A DNA stretch of 34,412 nucleotides, from contig DASYUM010000021.1 of assembly GCA_036001225.1 (NCBI GenBank), forward strand, positions 1 to 34,412, in the 5' to 3' direction. The DNA is from DASYUM01 sp036001225 (GTDB taxonomy: Bacteria > Methylomirabilota > Methylomirabilia > Rokubacteriales > DASRDR01). Shown here piece after piece: positions 21,184 to 29,935 of the stretch. A program made the position numbers and the translations under genes. Below the pieces are notes generated by a model that was given only the letters and a program-made list of their open reading frames with translations, was not told where the DNA came from and did no database searches. Positions within the stretch are counted from its first letter, which is position 1; each line of letters begins with the position of its first letter.

Positions 21184-23757
21184 TCAGTTGAAAGCCCCTG
21201 GGAACTGGCGGGCCAGGAACGAGAGCGGCATGTTCCGGATGTTGATCTCCCGCACCCGGGGCGGCAGGATCCAGAACCGCTCCCGGCCGCGGAGGGCCAA
21301 GCTCACCCGGATGTCGTCGCCGACGGAGTGGATCTCGGCCTCGGCGTGCTTGTAGTCGAACTCCCGCAGGTTCTCCAGCGCCTGGCGTAGGACGCCGGTG
21401 GGATCGGCTTCGGCCTGAGCGAGAAGCCGGTTCAAGAGCTCGATGTTCACGGCGCCGCCCTCGGGCACCTCTAAGCGCCCCTTGAGGACCGGGTGGCCCG
21501 CCCGGTACTGAAACTCGACGTCGTAGCGCAGGAGGCCTGTCATGGTCCCGCCGCGGATGCCATAGGCGCTGATGAACTCCTCGACACGCACCCGCTGGCC
21601 GGTGAGTTGACCGCGCGCCGCCCAACCGGCCGGCTCCAGCTCGATCTCGCTCCACCCCTTGCCGTCCCCAGAATACAGGGCGTACGTCAGGTCGTTCAAG
21701 CTCAGGCGGTCCTGAAGCACGCGCGCCGGCGTGGTCACGTCGCGAGCCACGATGCCGTAGGCGATGAGCTCACCGATCGCCAGTCTCCCCCACGGCAGCT
21801 CCCCCGCGAACTCGTTGCCTCGTCGGATCGGCACGTCGGCCTCCAGGTCGCGGAGGGTGACCTTGCGCGCCCACATCTCGGCCTCCGCCACGCTCAGCGC
21901 GAGGCGACCGTCGGCGGCCCGGTATCCGGGACCTGCCAGTTCGACGTCCAGCCGCGCGGTTCCGTTCAGGCGGCGGGGCACGGCTGGCCACAGGCCGTCG
22001 AGCCGATCGAGCGCCGGGGCGTGGGCGCTGAGCCGGAAGCGTCCCGGGGTGGCGGCCGGCTGGAGGGCCGCCACCAGCATCTCCTGGCCCCGCTCGTTCC
22101 GGGCGCCGAGGGTCGCGCGCGTGGGTTGGAGCCCGCCGCCCGGGGCGCGGGCCAGTTCGGCCATCGTAGTGAGCCGGGGGACGGTGCCGGGGAGTCCGGC
22201 GAGCGTGGAGGCGAGGCGCTCGATCTCGAGGGTGAGCGCGACGCGCGCGGCGGCAAGGTCGGCGCGGGCGTTCACCCGCCCGCCGACGAGCTCGCCCGAG
22301 GGGCGTTGCCACCGCAGGCCGCGGGCCTCGAGCCGCGTGCTGCCGCCCTCCAGGGTCCGCGCGTCCAGGCCGGCCGCCGTGACGCGGAGGCCGAGCAGCC
22401 GCAGCCGCTCCTGAGTGTCGAGCCAGCCGGGAAGCAGCCGGCGGACGAGGCCACCGGCTTCGACGTCCTCGCCCTCCAGCCGGGCGTCGAGGCGATGGGC
22501 ACCGACGTCATAGGCCGCCGACCCGGCGAGCGCGGCGCCTTCGATGCGGCCGCCGAGGGCCTCGAGATCGACGCGGACAACGCTCCCCCCGGCGTCCAGG
22601 CTCAGTCGATAGCGCGTCTCGGCCGGGCTCGTCTCCAGCCCCGCTGCGCGCAGGCGCGTCGCCCGCGCGTCGCCGGAGAGGGTACGGCCGGCCGGGGTCG
22701 GCTCGAGAGCGAGCCGACCCTCGAGCCGCTCGGCGGCGACCTCGGTACCCACCGCCGCCGCCGGAAGGGTCAGCGCCGGCACCCGGACGGCCGCCCGGAT
22801 CGTCGGGCCGAGCGTGCCGTCCGGCCGCCAGCTCACACTGACCGCGCTCAGCTCGGCCCGTCCCGTCGGCGTCCAGGCCAGGCCGGCGAGGGCGGCGCCG
22901 AACGCGAGGTCGGCGCTCGCCGTCGGCAGCGTCGCCTCCAGGAGGCCGTCCTTCAGCGTCACCACGCCGCCGGCGGCGAGAAGATCGCCGATCGCGAGGT
23001 TGCCCCGCCCGGTCAGCGCCGACCCGCCGGCCAGATCGACGTCTACGCGCAGCGCGAGCGTCCGCTCGCGGAGCGCCGTCGCGGTCGTCGCCGGCAGCCA
23101 CCCCGCCACCGGCGCGGCGCCGCCGTGGCCGGCGAGCATCAGCTTCGCCGTCGTCCCTTCGCGGCGGGCATCCACGGTGACGACCAGCGGCGCCCCGCGG
23201 CCCTCGCGAGCGGTCAGCTCGGCCCGCGCCTCGCCGCGCCCTTTCCGCAGCGCGAGGTCGAACGTCGCCGTGCCGGCGGCATGCTGGGCCGTGCCGCCAC
23301 TCAGGCTCACGTCGAGGAGCAGAGCGCTCCCGAGGAAGCTCGTCACGGCCTCGCGCACGCTGTCGAGCGCGGCCAGGCCCGCGCTCGGCCCGGCCGGAAG
23401 CTCCACCGTCGGCTGGTGGATCGTCAGCCGTACCGGCGACGGGTCACCGCGCGCAGCGGCCAGGAGCGGTCCCGTCGCCTCGACCCGCTCGGCGACGACG
23501 CGGACCGGCCAGCCACCCTCCCGCGGCAGCTCCACGCCCCGCATCACGACCCGCTCGGTGCCGACGTCGGTCACCCGTTCGATCCGCACTTCACGGGCGA
23601 GGGCCTGGGAGAGGGCGGCGGCCAGCACCCGGGCCGTCCGGCGCTGGTCGGAGAGGATGAGATAGCCGGCCACCGCCAAGGCGACCAGGGTGACGAAGAC
23701 GCCGGCCGCGAACGCGGTGAGGAGACGATGGCGGCGCACCCAGCCGGGAAGACCCAT
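21184..23757 (-). CDS. YdbH/AsmA-like intermembrane lipid transport protein
   Basis: An 857-residue protein. An N-terminal membrane helix (residues ~12-34) follows the basic start MGLPGWVRRHR. The remainder is a long, beta-rich, low-Cys periplasmic body typical of AsmA-like bridge proteins. The C-terminal region (LTGQRVRVEEFISAYG, IRGGTMTGLLRYDVEFQYR, then EGGAVNIELLNRLLAQ and DYKHAEAEIHSVGDDI) and the final REINIRNMPLSFL match the YdbH family. Such proteins span the periplasm with a hydrophobic groove for phospholipids. The downstream neighbour is the YdbL-like lipoprotein, matching the E. coli operon order. An extension to the ATG at 23802 is encoded by a dispersed repeat, so the ATG at 23757 is preferred. 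Confidence 0.85.
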   Translation of the reverse strand: MGLPGWVRRHRLLTAFAAGVFVTLVALAVAGYLILSDQRRTARVLAAALSQALAREVRIERVTDVGTERVVMRGVELPREGGWPVRVVAERVEATGPLLAAARGDPSPVRLTIHQPTVELPAGPSAGLAALDSVREAVTSFLGSALLLDVSLSGGTAQHAAGTATFDLALRKGRGEARAELTAREGRGAPLVVTVDARREGTTAKLMLAGHGGAAPVAGWLPATTATALRERTLALRVDVDLAGGSALTGRGNLAIGDLLAAGGVVTLKDGLLEATLPTASADLAFGAALAGLAWTPTGRAELSAVSVSWRPDGTLGPTIRAAVRVPALTLPAAAVGTEVAAERLEGRLALEPTPAGRTLSGDARATRLRAAGLETSPAETRYRLSLDAGGSVVRVDLEALGGRIEGAALAGSAAYDVGAHRLDARLEGEDVEAGGLVRRLLPGWLDTQERLRLLGLRVTAAGLDARTLEGGSTRLEARGLRWQRPSGELVGGRVNARADLAAARVALTLEIERLASTLAGLPGTVPRLTTMAELARAPGGGLQPTRATLGARNERGQEMLVAALQPAATPGRFRLSAHAPALDRLDGLWPAVPRRLNGTARLDVELAGPGYRAADGRLALSVAEAEMWARKVTLRDLEADVPIRRGNEFAGELPWGRLAIGELIAYGIVARDVTTPARVLQDRLSLNDLTYALYSGDGKGWSEIELEPAGWAARGQLTGQRVRVEEFISAYGIRGGTMTGLLRYDVEFQYRAGHPVLKGRLEVPEGGAVNIELLNRLLAQAEADPTGVLRQALENLREFDYKHAEAEIHSVGDDIRVSLALRGRERFWILPPRVREINIRNMPLSFLARQFPGAFN

Positions 23758-23765
23758 GCCTGTTA

Positions 23766-23802
23766 GCGCCGACGACCGAGGACGACGCGGGGCGACGGTC
23801 AT
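23766..23802 (-). repeat. Dispersed repeat, family 2 (copy 2)
   Basis: Read on the minus strand this is ATGACCGTCGCCCCGCG, then TCGTCCTCGGTCGTCGGCGC, nearly identical to 12863-12899. It lies just before the YdbH-like start and artificially extends its frame upstream. Confidence 0.6.
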
Positions 23803-23813
23803 CGTCCCGGACG

Positions 23814-24983
23814 TCAGTAGGATTTCGGGAGGCCCAACACCCGCTCAGCCAGGTAGTTGAGCGCCATCTGCTGGGACACCGGCGCGATCTTGTAGAGGCG
23901 CACCTCCCGCCAGAGCCGCTCGACGTGAAACTCCTTCGCGTAGCCGAAGCCGCCGAAGGTCTGGAGCGCGGCGTCGCACGCCTCGAAGCCGGCCTCGGCG
24001 GTCAAGAGCTTCGCCGCATTCGCCTCGGCTCCGCAGGCCTGCCCGCGGTCGAACAGCCAGCCGGCCCGCAGGGTCAGCGTCCAGCCGGCCTCGAGCCGCG
24101 CCCAGGCGGCCGCCAGCGGGTGGGCGATCGCCTGGTTCTGCCCGATCGGGCGGCCGAAGACCACGCGCTCTCGCGCGTACTGGGCGGCGCGCTCCAGCGC
24201 GGCCCGCCCGATCCCCACCGCCTCGGCTGCGACCAGGATGCGCTCGGGATTGAAGGAGTCGAGGAGATGGTAGAAGCCTCGGCCCACCTCGCCCACGACG
24301 TCCTCATCGGCGACCCGGAGACCGTCGATGATCACCTCGTTGGAATCCACCGCCGCCCGACCGAGCTTGTCGATCTCGCGGATCTCGACGGTCTTCGGAT
24401 CGAGGTCGGCCACGAAGAGGGTGAGCCCGTCGAGCCGGCGGGCGCCGACCTCCTCGTACGGCGTGGTCCGGGCCAGGAGGAGGATCTTCCGGGAGTGCCG
24501 GGCGTTCGACGTCCAGACCTTCCGCCCGCTCACGACGTAGCCGCTGCCCTCGCGCCGGGCCACCGTGCGGATCCGGCTGGTGTCGGTGCCGGCGTCGGGC
24601 TCGGTGACGCCAAAGGCGAGGCTGAGCCGACCGGCGGCGATCTCGGGGAGAATGCGTTCCCGCAGCCCCTCGCTGCCGTGCTTCATGATGGGGAGCGGTG
24701 GAAAGACGGCGAAGTGAATCGGGGAGGCGCCGGAGAGCCCCGCCCCCGAGGCGCAGATCGCCTCCAGCATCAGGGCCGCCTCCAGGACGCCGAGCCCGGC
24801 TCCCCCGTACACCTCCGGAATGACGATGCCGAGCCACCCGGCGCGGGCGAAGGCCTCCACGAACTCCGAGGGATATTCGGCCCGGCGGTCCTTGTCGCGC
24901 CAGTACTCCCAGCCGAAGGTGCGGGCGAGGGCGCCGACTTCCTTGCGGATGAGTTCCTGGGCTTCGGTGAAGGCGAAATCCAT
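23814..24983 (-). CDS. Acyl-CoA dehydrogenase
   Basis: A 389-residue FAD enzyme of the acyl-CoA dehydrogenase family, the usual length. Marks are FGVTEPDAGTDTSRIRT and YVVSGRKVWTSNA for FAD contacts, then GRAAVDSNEVIIDGLRVADE, RERVVFGRPIGQNQAI, and near the C-terminus QTFGGFGYAKEFHVERLWRE. The last contains the Glu position typical of the catalytic base. The enzyme performs alpha,beta-dehydrogenation of an acyl-CoA in the cytosol and passes electrons to ETF. Chain length is not readable. The ATG at 24983 begins MDFAFTEAQ, the usual start, and is preceded by the best promoter in the window. It stands alone, divergent from nothing; the response regulator upstream is on the same strand. Confidence 0.94.
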   Translation of the reverse strand: MDFAFTEAQELIRKEVGALARTFGWEYWRDKDRRAEYPSEFVEAFARAGWLGIVIPEVYGGAGLGVLEAALMLEAICASGAGLSGASPIHFAVFPPLPIMKHGSEGLRERILPEIAAGRLSLAFGVTEPDAGTDTSRIRTVARREGSGYVVSGRKVWTSNARHSRKILLLARTTPYEEVGARRLDGLTLFVADLDPKTVEIREIDKLGRAAVDSNEVIIDGLRVADEDVVGEVGRGFYHLLDSFNPERILVAAEAVGIGRAALERAAQYARERVVFGRPIGQNQAIAHPLAAAWARLEAGWTLTLRAGWLFDRGQACGAEANAAKLLTAEAGFEACDAALQTFGGFGYAKEFHVERLWREVRLYKIAPVSQQMALNYLAERVLGLPKSY

Positions 24984-25011
24984 GGGCGGCCGTCGCGGCG
25001 CTTCAATCGCC

Positions 25012-25040
25012 AGTATAGCCGCCGCTTCGCGGAAAACCAA
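25012..25040 (-). promoter_or_regulatory. Sigma-70-type promoter for the acyl-CoA dehydrogenase
   Basis: Minus-strand TTGGTT (25040-25035), 17-base spacer, TATACT (25017-25012), located 29 bases upstream of the ATG. This is the only place in the window where a fair -35 and a good -10 occur at standard spacing. Confidence 0.5.
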
Positions 25041-25090
25041 AGCCCTCGGCCGGTCGGACGGAGGGCTCGAGATGAGCCGTTGTCGGGACG

Positions 25091-25462
25091 CTAGCCCTGC
25101 AGGACCTGGCGGACCTTGGCGACGAGGACGTCGAGGTCGAAGGGCTTCTCCAGCACGCCGACCACGTTGGGGTAGGTTCGCACCACTCGGTGTTCCGACA
25201 GGTACCCCGACAGGACGAGGACCGGGATCTGCTGCCAGCGGGCCAGGAATTCCACCCCCGACATGCGCGGCATGTGCAGATCGAGGATGATCAGGTGAGG
25301 CAGGAGCTGCTCCACCAACTCGGTGGCGGCGGCGCCGTCTTCGACGGCCACGACCGCATACCCGGCTTCCTCCAGCACACGGACCAGCAAGGTCCTCACG
25401 GCAGCGTCATCATCGGCTACCACGATCCACTTGCGGGACTTGCGTTCCCGGGCGGGGCACAT
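25091..25462 (-). CDS. Single-domain response regulator (CheY-like receiver)
   Basis: A 123-residue stand-alone receiver domain. The acidic pocket is DDD at 17-19, the phospho-acceptor is Asp61 in LIILDLHMP, the switch Ser85 lies in VLVLSG, and Lys106 is in the EKPFD motif. There is no output domain, so it signals by protein contact, as CheY or Spo0F do. No histidine kinase is present in the window. It follows a 68-residue helical protein gene by 23 bases on the same strand, which may encode a partner. The ATG at 25462 gives a normal-length N-terminus with a short Arg/Lys-rich leader. Confidence 0.92.
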   Translation of the reverse strand: MCPARERKSRKWIVVADDDAAVRTLLVRVLEEAGYAVVAVEDGAAATELVEQLLPHLIILDLHMPRMSGVEFLARWQQIPVLVLSGYLSEHRVVRTYPNVVGVLEKPFDLDVLVAKVRQVLQG

Positions 25463-25485
25463 GGATGGGCTCGGCTACCACCGCC

Positions 25486-25692
25486 TCATCCGACCGCCCG
25501 GCGGATCAGCGCCCACAGTCGCTCCATGCGCGCCCGCGGGAGGTGGCGGGTTCCGACGACGTCGTCAAAGGCGTCCCGCTGGTTCTCGACCGCGAGGCGC
25601 ACGAGCGTATGCGCGAGTTCAGTCGGCAGGCCTTCGAGGGCCGCCCCCAGATCATCCGCTGACCCGGCTGGCTCGTCTTCTATCTCCGTCAT
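25486..25692 (-). CDS. Small helical hypothetical protein next to response regulator
   Basis: A 68-residue acidic, helix-rich protein starting MTEIEDEPAGSADDLGAA, continuing LPTELAHTLVRLAVENQRDA and ending with RMERLWALIRRAVG. A GGGAG ribosome site lies seven bases before the ATG at 25692; the open frame extends further upstream but into noise. No family was recognised. Tight linkage (23 bases) to the receiver-domain gene suggests the two are expressed together. It could be a signalling partner, though no His-box or kinase feature is visible. Confidence 0.6.
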   Translation of the reverse strand: MTEIEDEPAGSADDLGAALEGLPTELAHTLVRLAVENQRDAFDDVVGTRHLPRARMERLWALIRRAVG

Positions 25693-25917
25693 GGCCGATC
25701 TCCCTCGGCAGGAGCTGCAACGGGAGGGCCATGGGGCATTCCGGCTGAGAGCGACCAGCATGCCGATGGTTAGGTGCCGAGCGGTCCCACCTAGGACGAT
25801 CGCCACGGGGCGCGCGGTCAGGCTTGGACCAGGCCGACTCCCACTTTGCGGCGGCCGGGCGCGCGCGCGCCGGGACGCGCGTTGACACCTCGGGTGGGCT
25901 CCGCTAGGCTCGGCGTC

Positions 25918-26784
25918 GTGAGCCGGCGACTGCTCGCTTCGCTGTTCGGGCTCGTCCTGGCGTTACTGCCAACGGCAGCCGCCCGGGCCGAGCCGTACGG
26001 AGGCCCGCTCATCGATATCCACTCGCACCTGCCGAATCCCCAGGTCCTCGAACCGTTGATCGCCGCCATGGACCGCCACCGGATCAGCCGCGTCGGCCTC
26101 CTCGGAGTCGGCGGCGTCCAGAGAGACGATCAGGCCTGGATCGAGGCCGCGTCCCGAAAGTTCCCCGACCGCGTGATCCCGTTCGCGCCGGTGCCGGATC
26201 CGCTGGCGGCCGACGCCGGCAAGCGGCTCGACGCGCTCCTCGGGACCGGACGCTTCAAGGGCGCCGGCGAGGTTCACATCCACCAGGCCTCCCGCAAGAT
26301 CCGGCGGGCCCTCGACGCGCCGCCGGTGCTGGCGGTCCTCGACGTCTGTGCCCGGCACGGCGTCCCGCTCGTGATCCATGACGAGCTGACGCCCGAGACG
26401 ACCGGCGAGCTGGAGCGCGCGCTGGCCCACAACCGGAAGGCGGTCGTCGTCCTCGCCCATGCCGGCAGCGGCGAGCCGCCGGCGCTGAGCGGCCTGCTGG
26501 CCCGCCACCCGAACCTCTATCTGGACATCTCCGGCATGCACTTTCAGCGGACGCCCGCCCTCGCTGCCGAGACGGGGGCGCTGGAGGCCGGCTGGAGGAC
26601 GCTCTTCACCGAGCACCCCGATCGGATCCTCGCCGGGATCGACCTGTGGGCGCCCGCCCTCTACAAGCCCGAGATGCTCGACCGCCTCATGCGCTGGACC
26701 CGGCGGATCCTCGGCGAGCTGCCGCCCGACGTCGCCGACCGCATCGCCCATGCCAACGCCGAGCGGCTCTTCCGGCTGAAGTGA
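25918..26784 (+). CDS. Exported amidohydrolase family (TIM-barrel metal hydrolase)
   Basis: A 288-residue protein with a signal peptide (MSRRLLASLFGLVLALLPTAAARA) followed by an amidohydrolase-2-type barrel. The metal-binding HxH is at residues 35-37 in LIDIHSHLP. Later ligands are His in PLVIHDE and VVLAHAGSG, and Asp in GIDLWAPA. The family includes decarboxylases and lactonases; a secreted member with this short length has no assigned substrate. The GTG at 25918 is chosen because it gives a clean signal peptide; an open frame upstream is Arg/Pro noise. It is the first gene of a three-gene plus-strand cassette, followed after 6 bases by a radical SAM gene. Confidence 0.87.
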   Translation: MSRRLLASLFGLVLALLPTAAARAEPYGGPLIDIHSHLPNPQVLEPLIAAMDRHRISRVGLLGVGGVQRDDQAWIEAASRKFPDRVIPFAPVPDPLAADAGKRLDALLGTGRFKGAGEVHIHQASRKIRRALDAPPVLAVLDVCARHGVPLVIHDELTPETTGELERALAHNRKAVVVLAHAGSGEPPALSGLLARHPNLYLDISGMHFQRTPALAAETGALEAGWRTLFTEHPDRILAGIDLWAPALYKPEMLDRLMRWTRRILGELPPDVADRIAHANAERLFRLK

Positions 26785-26790
26785 CGACCG

Positions 26791-28287
26791 ATGAACATCC
26801 TCCTCTTGTCGATGCCGGACTCCTTCGAGCACATGCCGACCGTCGGCATCCGGATGCCGAACGGCGCCCTCACCTCGCTGGCCGGCAACGTCGATGCTCA
26901 CCACCGGGTGGCCGTCGCCGACCTCATCCTCGTCCAGCGGCGCGTCCGGGAGACGGTCGAGCGGCTCGTCCGCGAGTGGGCACCGGATCTGGTCGGCCTC
27001 TCGGTGATGACGTTCCAGCGGAAGACGGCGCTGCGTCTCATCCAGCTCGTCCGCGCCCTGCGGCCGGGCGCCCGGGTCGTCGTCGGCGGCTACGACCCGA
27101 GCCTGGCCCCCGAAGCTTACACCGACCCGGGGGCCGGGGTGGATTTCATCGTCCGGGGCGAGGGTGAGCTCACGTTCCGCGAGCTGGCCCGGGCCGTGGA
27201 GGCTGGGGGTGGCTACCAGGAGATCGCCGGCCTCTCCTACCGGGAGGGCGCCGGCTTCCGCCACAATGCCGACCGGCCGGTCAGCGGGCTGGCCGGCCCC
27301 GAGATCCGCCTCCCCGACCGAAGCGCGCGGGTGCTCGCTGGCTATACCCTGCTCGGGCGGCCGGTGGACGTGGTGGAGACCTCGCGGGGCTGCACCTTCG
27401 ACTGTAGCTTCTGCTCCATCATCGAGATGCGAGGCCGCAACTTCCACTCCTACAGCTTCGACCGCGTGCTGGCCGACATCCGCGACGCCCGCGCCCACGG
27501 GGCCCGCGCCATCTTCCTGGTCGACGACAACATCACGCTCAACGTCCGGCGATTCGAAGCGCTCTGCCGCGCCATCGTGGAGGCCGGACTGGCCGATCTC
27601 GACTACCTGGTGCAGGCCATGACCTCGGCCATCGCCAACCATGGCGAGACGCTGGCCCCGCTCATGCGCCAGGCCGGCTTCCGCTACGTCTTCCTGGGGA
27701 TCGAGAACATCCTCGACGACGACCTCGCCTTCCTGCGCGCGAAGGCGAAGAACCTGCGCCGGGAGAACGGCCAGAGCGCGGGCAACGCCACGGTGGCCGC
27801 CATCGAGCACCTGCGCCGGAACCGGATGTACGTGGTCGGCGGCCTGATCGTCGGCAATCCCGACGACACCCGAGAGTCGATCGAGGCCAACCTCGAGTTT
27901 GCCCGCCGCTACGTCGACTATCCGTACATCCAGCATCCGACGCCCTATCCCCGGACGCCGATGACGAAGGAGTTCCGCGAGCGCGGGCTCATCATCAGCG
28001 AGCGCCTCGACGAGTACGACGGAACGACAGCGGTGGTGCGGAGCGCACACGTCGAGGCGGAAGAGATCGAGTTCCTCCGCTGGCGCGCCGAGCGCTGGAT
28101 GAAGGTCCGCCACATGGCGGCCGTGTTCCGCCACAGCCCGGGGTTCGTCCTCCGCAACGCGGGACGGATGCTGCGGCACACGTTCCGGGGGTCGAGCTTC
28201 TGGAAGTCGCTCCTGGGCCTGGAGGACGAGCGGCGGGCGTTCGCCCGCTACCGCGCCATTCGGAAGGCCGAGCGCGCCTACGTCTGA
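26791..28287 (+). CDS. B12-binding-domain radical SAM protein
   Basis: A 498-residue class B-like radical SAM protein. The N-terminal ~150 residues have the cobalamin-domain fold (VGLSVMTFQRKTALRLI, VVVGGYDPSLAP, DFIVRGEGELTF). The usual DxHxxG cobalamin-ligand motif is not visible; the region reads VDAHHRVAVADL. The radical SAM core begins with ETSRGCTFDCSFCSI, giving Cys201, Cys205 and Cys208 for the 4Fe-4S cluster. LVDDNITLN and YVFLGIEN follow. The basic C-terminus (residues ~430-498) may contact membranes. The product is unknown; relatives methylate or rearrange lipids and natural products. It sits between a secreted amidohydrolase and an acyl-CoA ligase in one transcription unit. Confidence 0.9.
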   Translation: MNILLLSMPDSFEHMPTVGIRMPNGALTSLAGNVDAHHRVAVADLILVQRRVRETVERLVREWAPDLVGLSVMTFQRKTALRLIQLVRALRPGARVVVGGYDPSLAPEAYTDPGAGVDFIVRGEGELTFRELARAVEAGGGYQEIAGLSYREGAGFRHNADRPVSGLAGPEIRLPDRSARVLAGYTLLGRPVDVVETSRGCTFDCSFCSIIEMRGRNFHSYSFDRVLADIRDARAHGARAIFLVDDNITLNVRRFEALCRAIVEAGLADLDYLVQAMTSAIANHGETLAPLMRQAGFRYVFLGIENILDDDLAFLRAKAKNLRRENGQSAGNATVAAIEHLRRNRMYVVGGLIVGNPDDTRESIEANLEFARRYVDYPYIQHPTPYPRTPMTKEFRERGLIISERLDEYDGTTAVVRSAHVEAEEIEFLRWRAERWMKVRHMAAVFRHSPGFVLRNAGRMLRHTFRGSSFWKSLLGLEDERRAFARYRAIRKAERAYV

Positions 28288-28321
28288 GTCGAACCCCTAC
28301 CGCAACGCGACCCTTCCGGCC

Positions 28322-29935
28322 ATGCTGGATGCGGTCGCGGCCCGCTGCGGAGAGCGGGAGGCGGTCGTGCTCCGCGAGCGCCGGCTGACCTATCGCGATC
28401 TCCAGCGAGAGGGTCAACGCCTGGCCCGCGGACTCCTCGCCCTCGGGATCGCCCCCGGGGACAAGGTCGCCCTCTGGCTCACCAACCGGCCGGAGTGGCT
28501 GGTCGTCCAGCAGGCCTGCGCCCGGATCGGCGCGGTCGTGGTCGCGCTGAACACGCGCTACCGCACCCACGAGCTGGACTACATCCTCCGTCAGTCGGAT
28601 GCCACCACGCTCGTCTGCCTGGATCACGCGCTCGAGATCGACTTCCTGGAGATCCTGGAGCCGCTCCTCCCCGGCCTCGTCGCCGCCGACCCCGACGACC
28701 TCCGGTTCCCTGCCTTTCCGTGCCTCCGCCGCCTGATCTGCGTCGCCGACGACGTCTACGGAGGGACGCTCCGCTATCGGGACATCCTGGAAGCCGGCGA
28801 CGACCCGGCGGTCGGGCCCGCGTTGGCCGAGCGGGAGGCGGCCGGCCGGCCCGACGACACCCTCACGCTCCTCTACACCTCCGGCACCACCTCGTTCCCC
28901 AAGGGCGCGATGATCAGCCACCGGAACTGCGTCCCCCACGGCTGGGCGTCGGGTCAGCGCCTCGGCCTCAGCGCGGCGGACCGCGTCCTCCACACCCTTC
29001 CCTTCTCCGGCACCTGGGGCGGGGTGGTCATTCCGCTCATGACGTTCAGCCACGGCGCCACGCTCGTGCTCGAGGAGTCCTTCGACCCCCTCGAGACGCT
29101 TCACCTCCTCCAGCACGAGCGGATCACGGTCTGGAACGCGGTGGACGCCATGCTCACCGCCGTTCTCGACCACCCCGACCTCGACAAGTACGACCGCGCG
29201 ACCTTGCGCACGGGCGGCGTCGCGATGACCGGCGGTGGGCGGCACGGTCTCTTCGACGAGATCGTGGGCCGCTTCGGGATGGCGGGCGCGGTCCAACCCT
29301 ACGGGATGACCGAGGTGAACGCCCTCGCCCTCTGCCCCTATCCGGATGATCCGCTGGAGCTCCGGCGGCAGGCCGGCGGCCGGCCGGCCCCGACGCTGGA
29401 CGTGCGGGTGGTGGACCCGGAGACGGGAACCGACCGCCCGGCCGGCGAGTCCGGTGAGCTGCTCCTCCGCGGGCCGCTGGTGACCCGCGGCTACTACAAG
29501 AAGCCGGACGAGACGACGGCGGCGATCGACCCCGCCGGCTGGCTCCACACCGGCGACCTCGCCGTCCAGGACGACGCCGGCCACACCTTCTTCCTCGGCC
29601 GGCTCAAGGAGACCCTGCGCATCGGACACTTCATGGTGGCACCCGCCGAGATCGAGGCGTTCCTGATGAGCCACCCCGCCGTCGCTCAGGCCTTCGTGGT
29701 CGGGGTACCCGACGCCCGGCTCGGCGAGGTGGCCGCCGCCTTCGTGATCCCGCGCGAGGGGGAACGGCTCGAGGCCGACACGCTCCAGGCGTACTGCCGC
29801 GGCAAGCTCGCCGGCTTCAAGGTGCCGCGGCACGTCTGGGTCGTCGCCGACGTCCCCCGGACGCCGGGCCCCCACGGCGACAAGGTGCAGAAGGGGAAGC
29901 TCCGCGAGGAGGCCCGCCGCCGCCTGGAATGCTAG
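28322..29935 (+). CDS. AMP-dependent acyl-CoA synthetase/ligase
   Basis: A 537-residue adenylate-forming enzyme. Motifs are LLYTSGTTSFPKGAMISH (P-loop from residue ~184), QPYGMTEVN, GWLHTGDLAV, GRLKETLRIGHFMVAPAEIE, and the C-terminal catalytic Lys region DKVQKGKLREEA. It activates a carboxylic acid to the acyl-AMP and then acyl-CoA in the cytosol. The substrate is undetermined. Homologous sequence begins about ten residues before the ATG at 28322 (SNPYRNATLPA), directly after the radical SAM stop. No standard start codon is there, so the protein may begin slightly earlier by coupling. Its stop TAG is supplied by the CTAG edge of a dispersed repeat. Confidence 0.92.
   Translation: MLDAVAARCGEREAVVLRERRLTYRDLQREGQRLARGLLALGIAPGDKVALWLTNRPEWLVVQQACARIGAVVVALNTRYRTHELDYILRQSDATTLVCLDHALEIDFLEILEPLLPGLVAADPDDLRFPAFPCLRRLICVADDVYGGTLRYRDILEAGDDPAVGPALAEREAAGRPDDTLTLLYTSGTTSFPKGAMISHRNCVPHGWASGQRLGLSAADRVLHTLPFSGTWGGVVIPLMTFSHGATLVLEESFDPLETLHLLQHERITVWNAVDAMLTAVLDHPDLDKYDRATLRTGGVAMTGGGRHGLFDEIVGRFGMAGAVQPYGMTEVNALALCPYPDDPLELRRQAGGRPAPTLDVRVVDPETGTDRPAGESGELLLRGPLVTRGYYKKPDETTAAIDPAGWLHTGDLAVQDDAGHTFFLGRLKETLRIGHFMVAPAEIEAFLMSHPAVAQAFVVGVPDARLGEVAAAFVIPREGERLEADTLQAYCRGKLAGFKVPRHVWVVADVPRTPGPHGDKVQKGKLREEARRRLEC

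Noticed and set aside
25963..28179. 738-residue minus-strand open frame over the amidohydrolase and radical SAM genes.
   Set aside because: It is a GC-rich shadow frame, rich in Asp/His/Arg repeats and with no domain; the plus-strand genes are clear.
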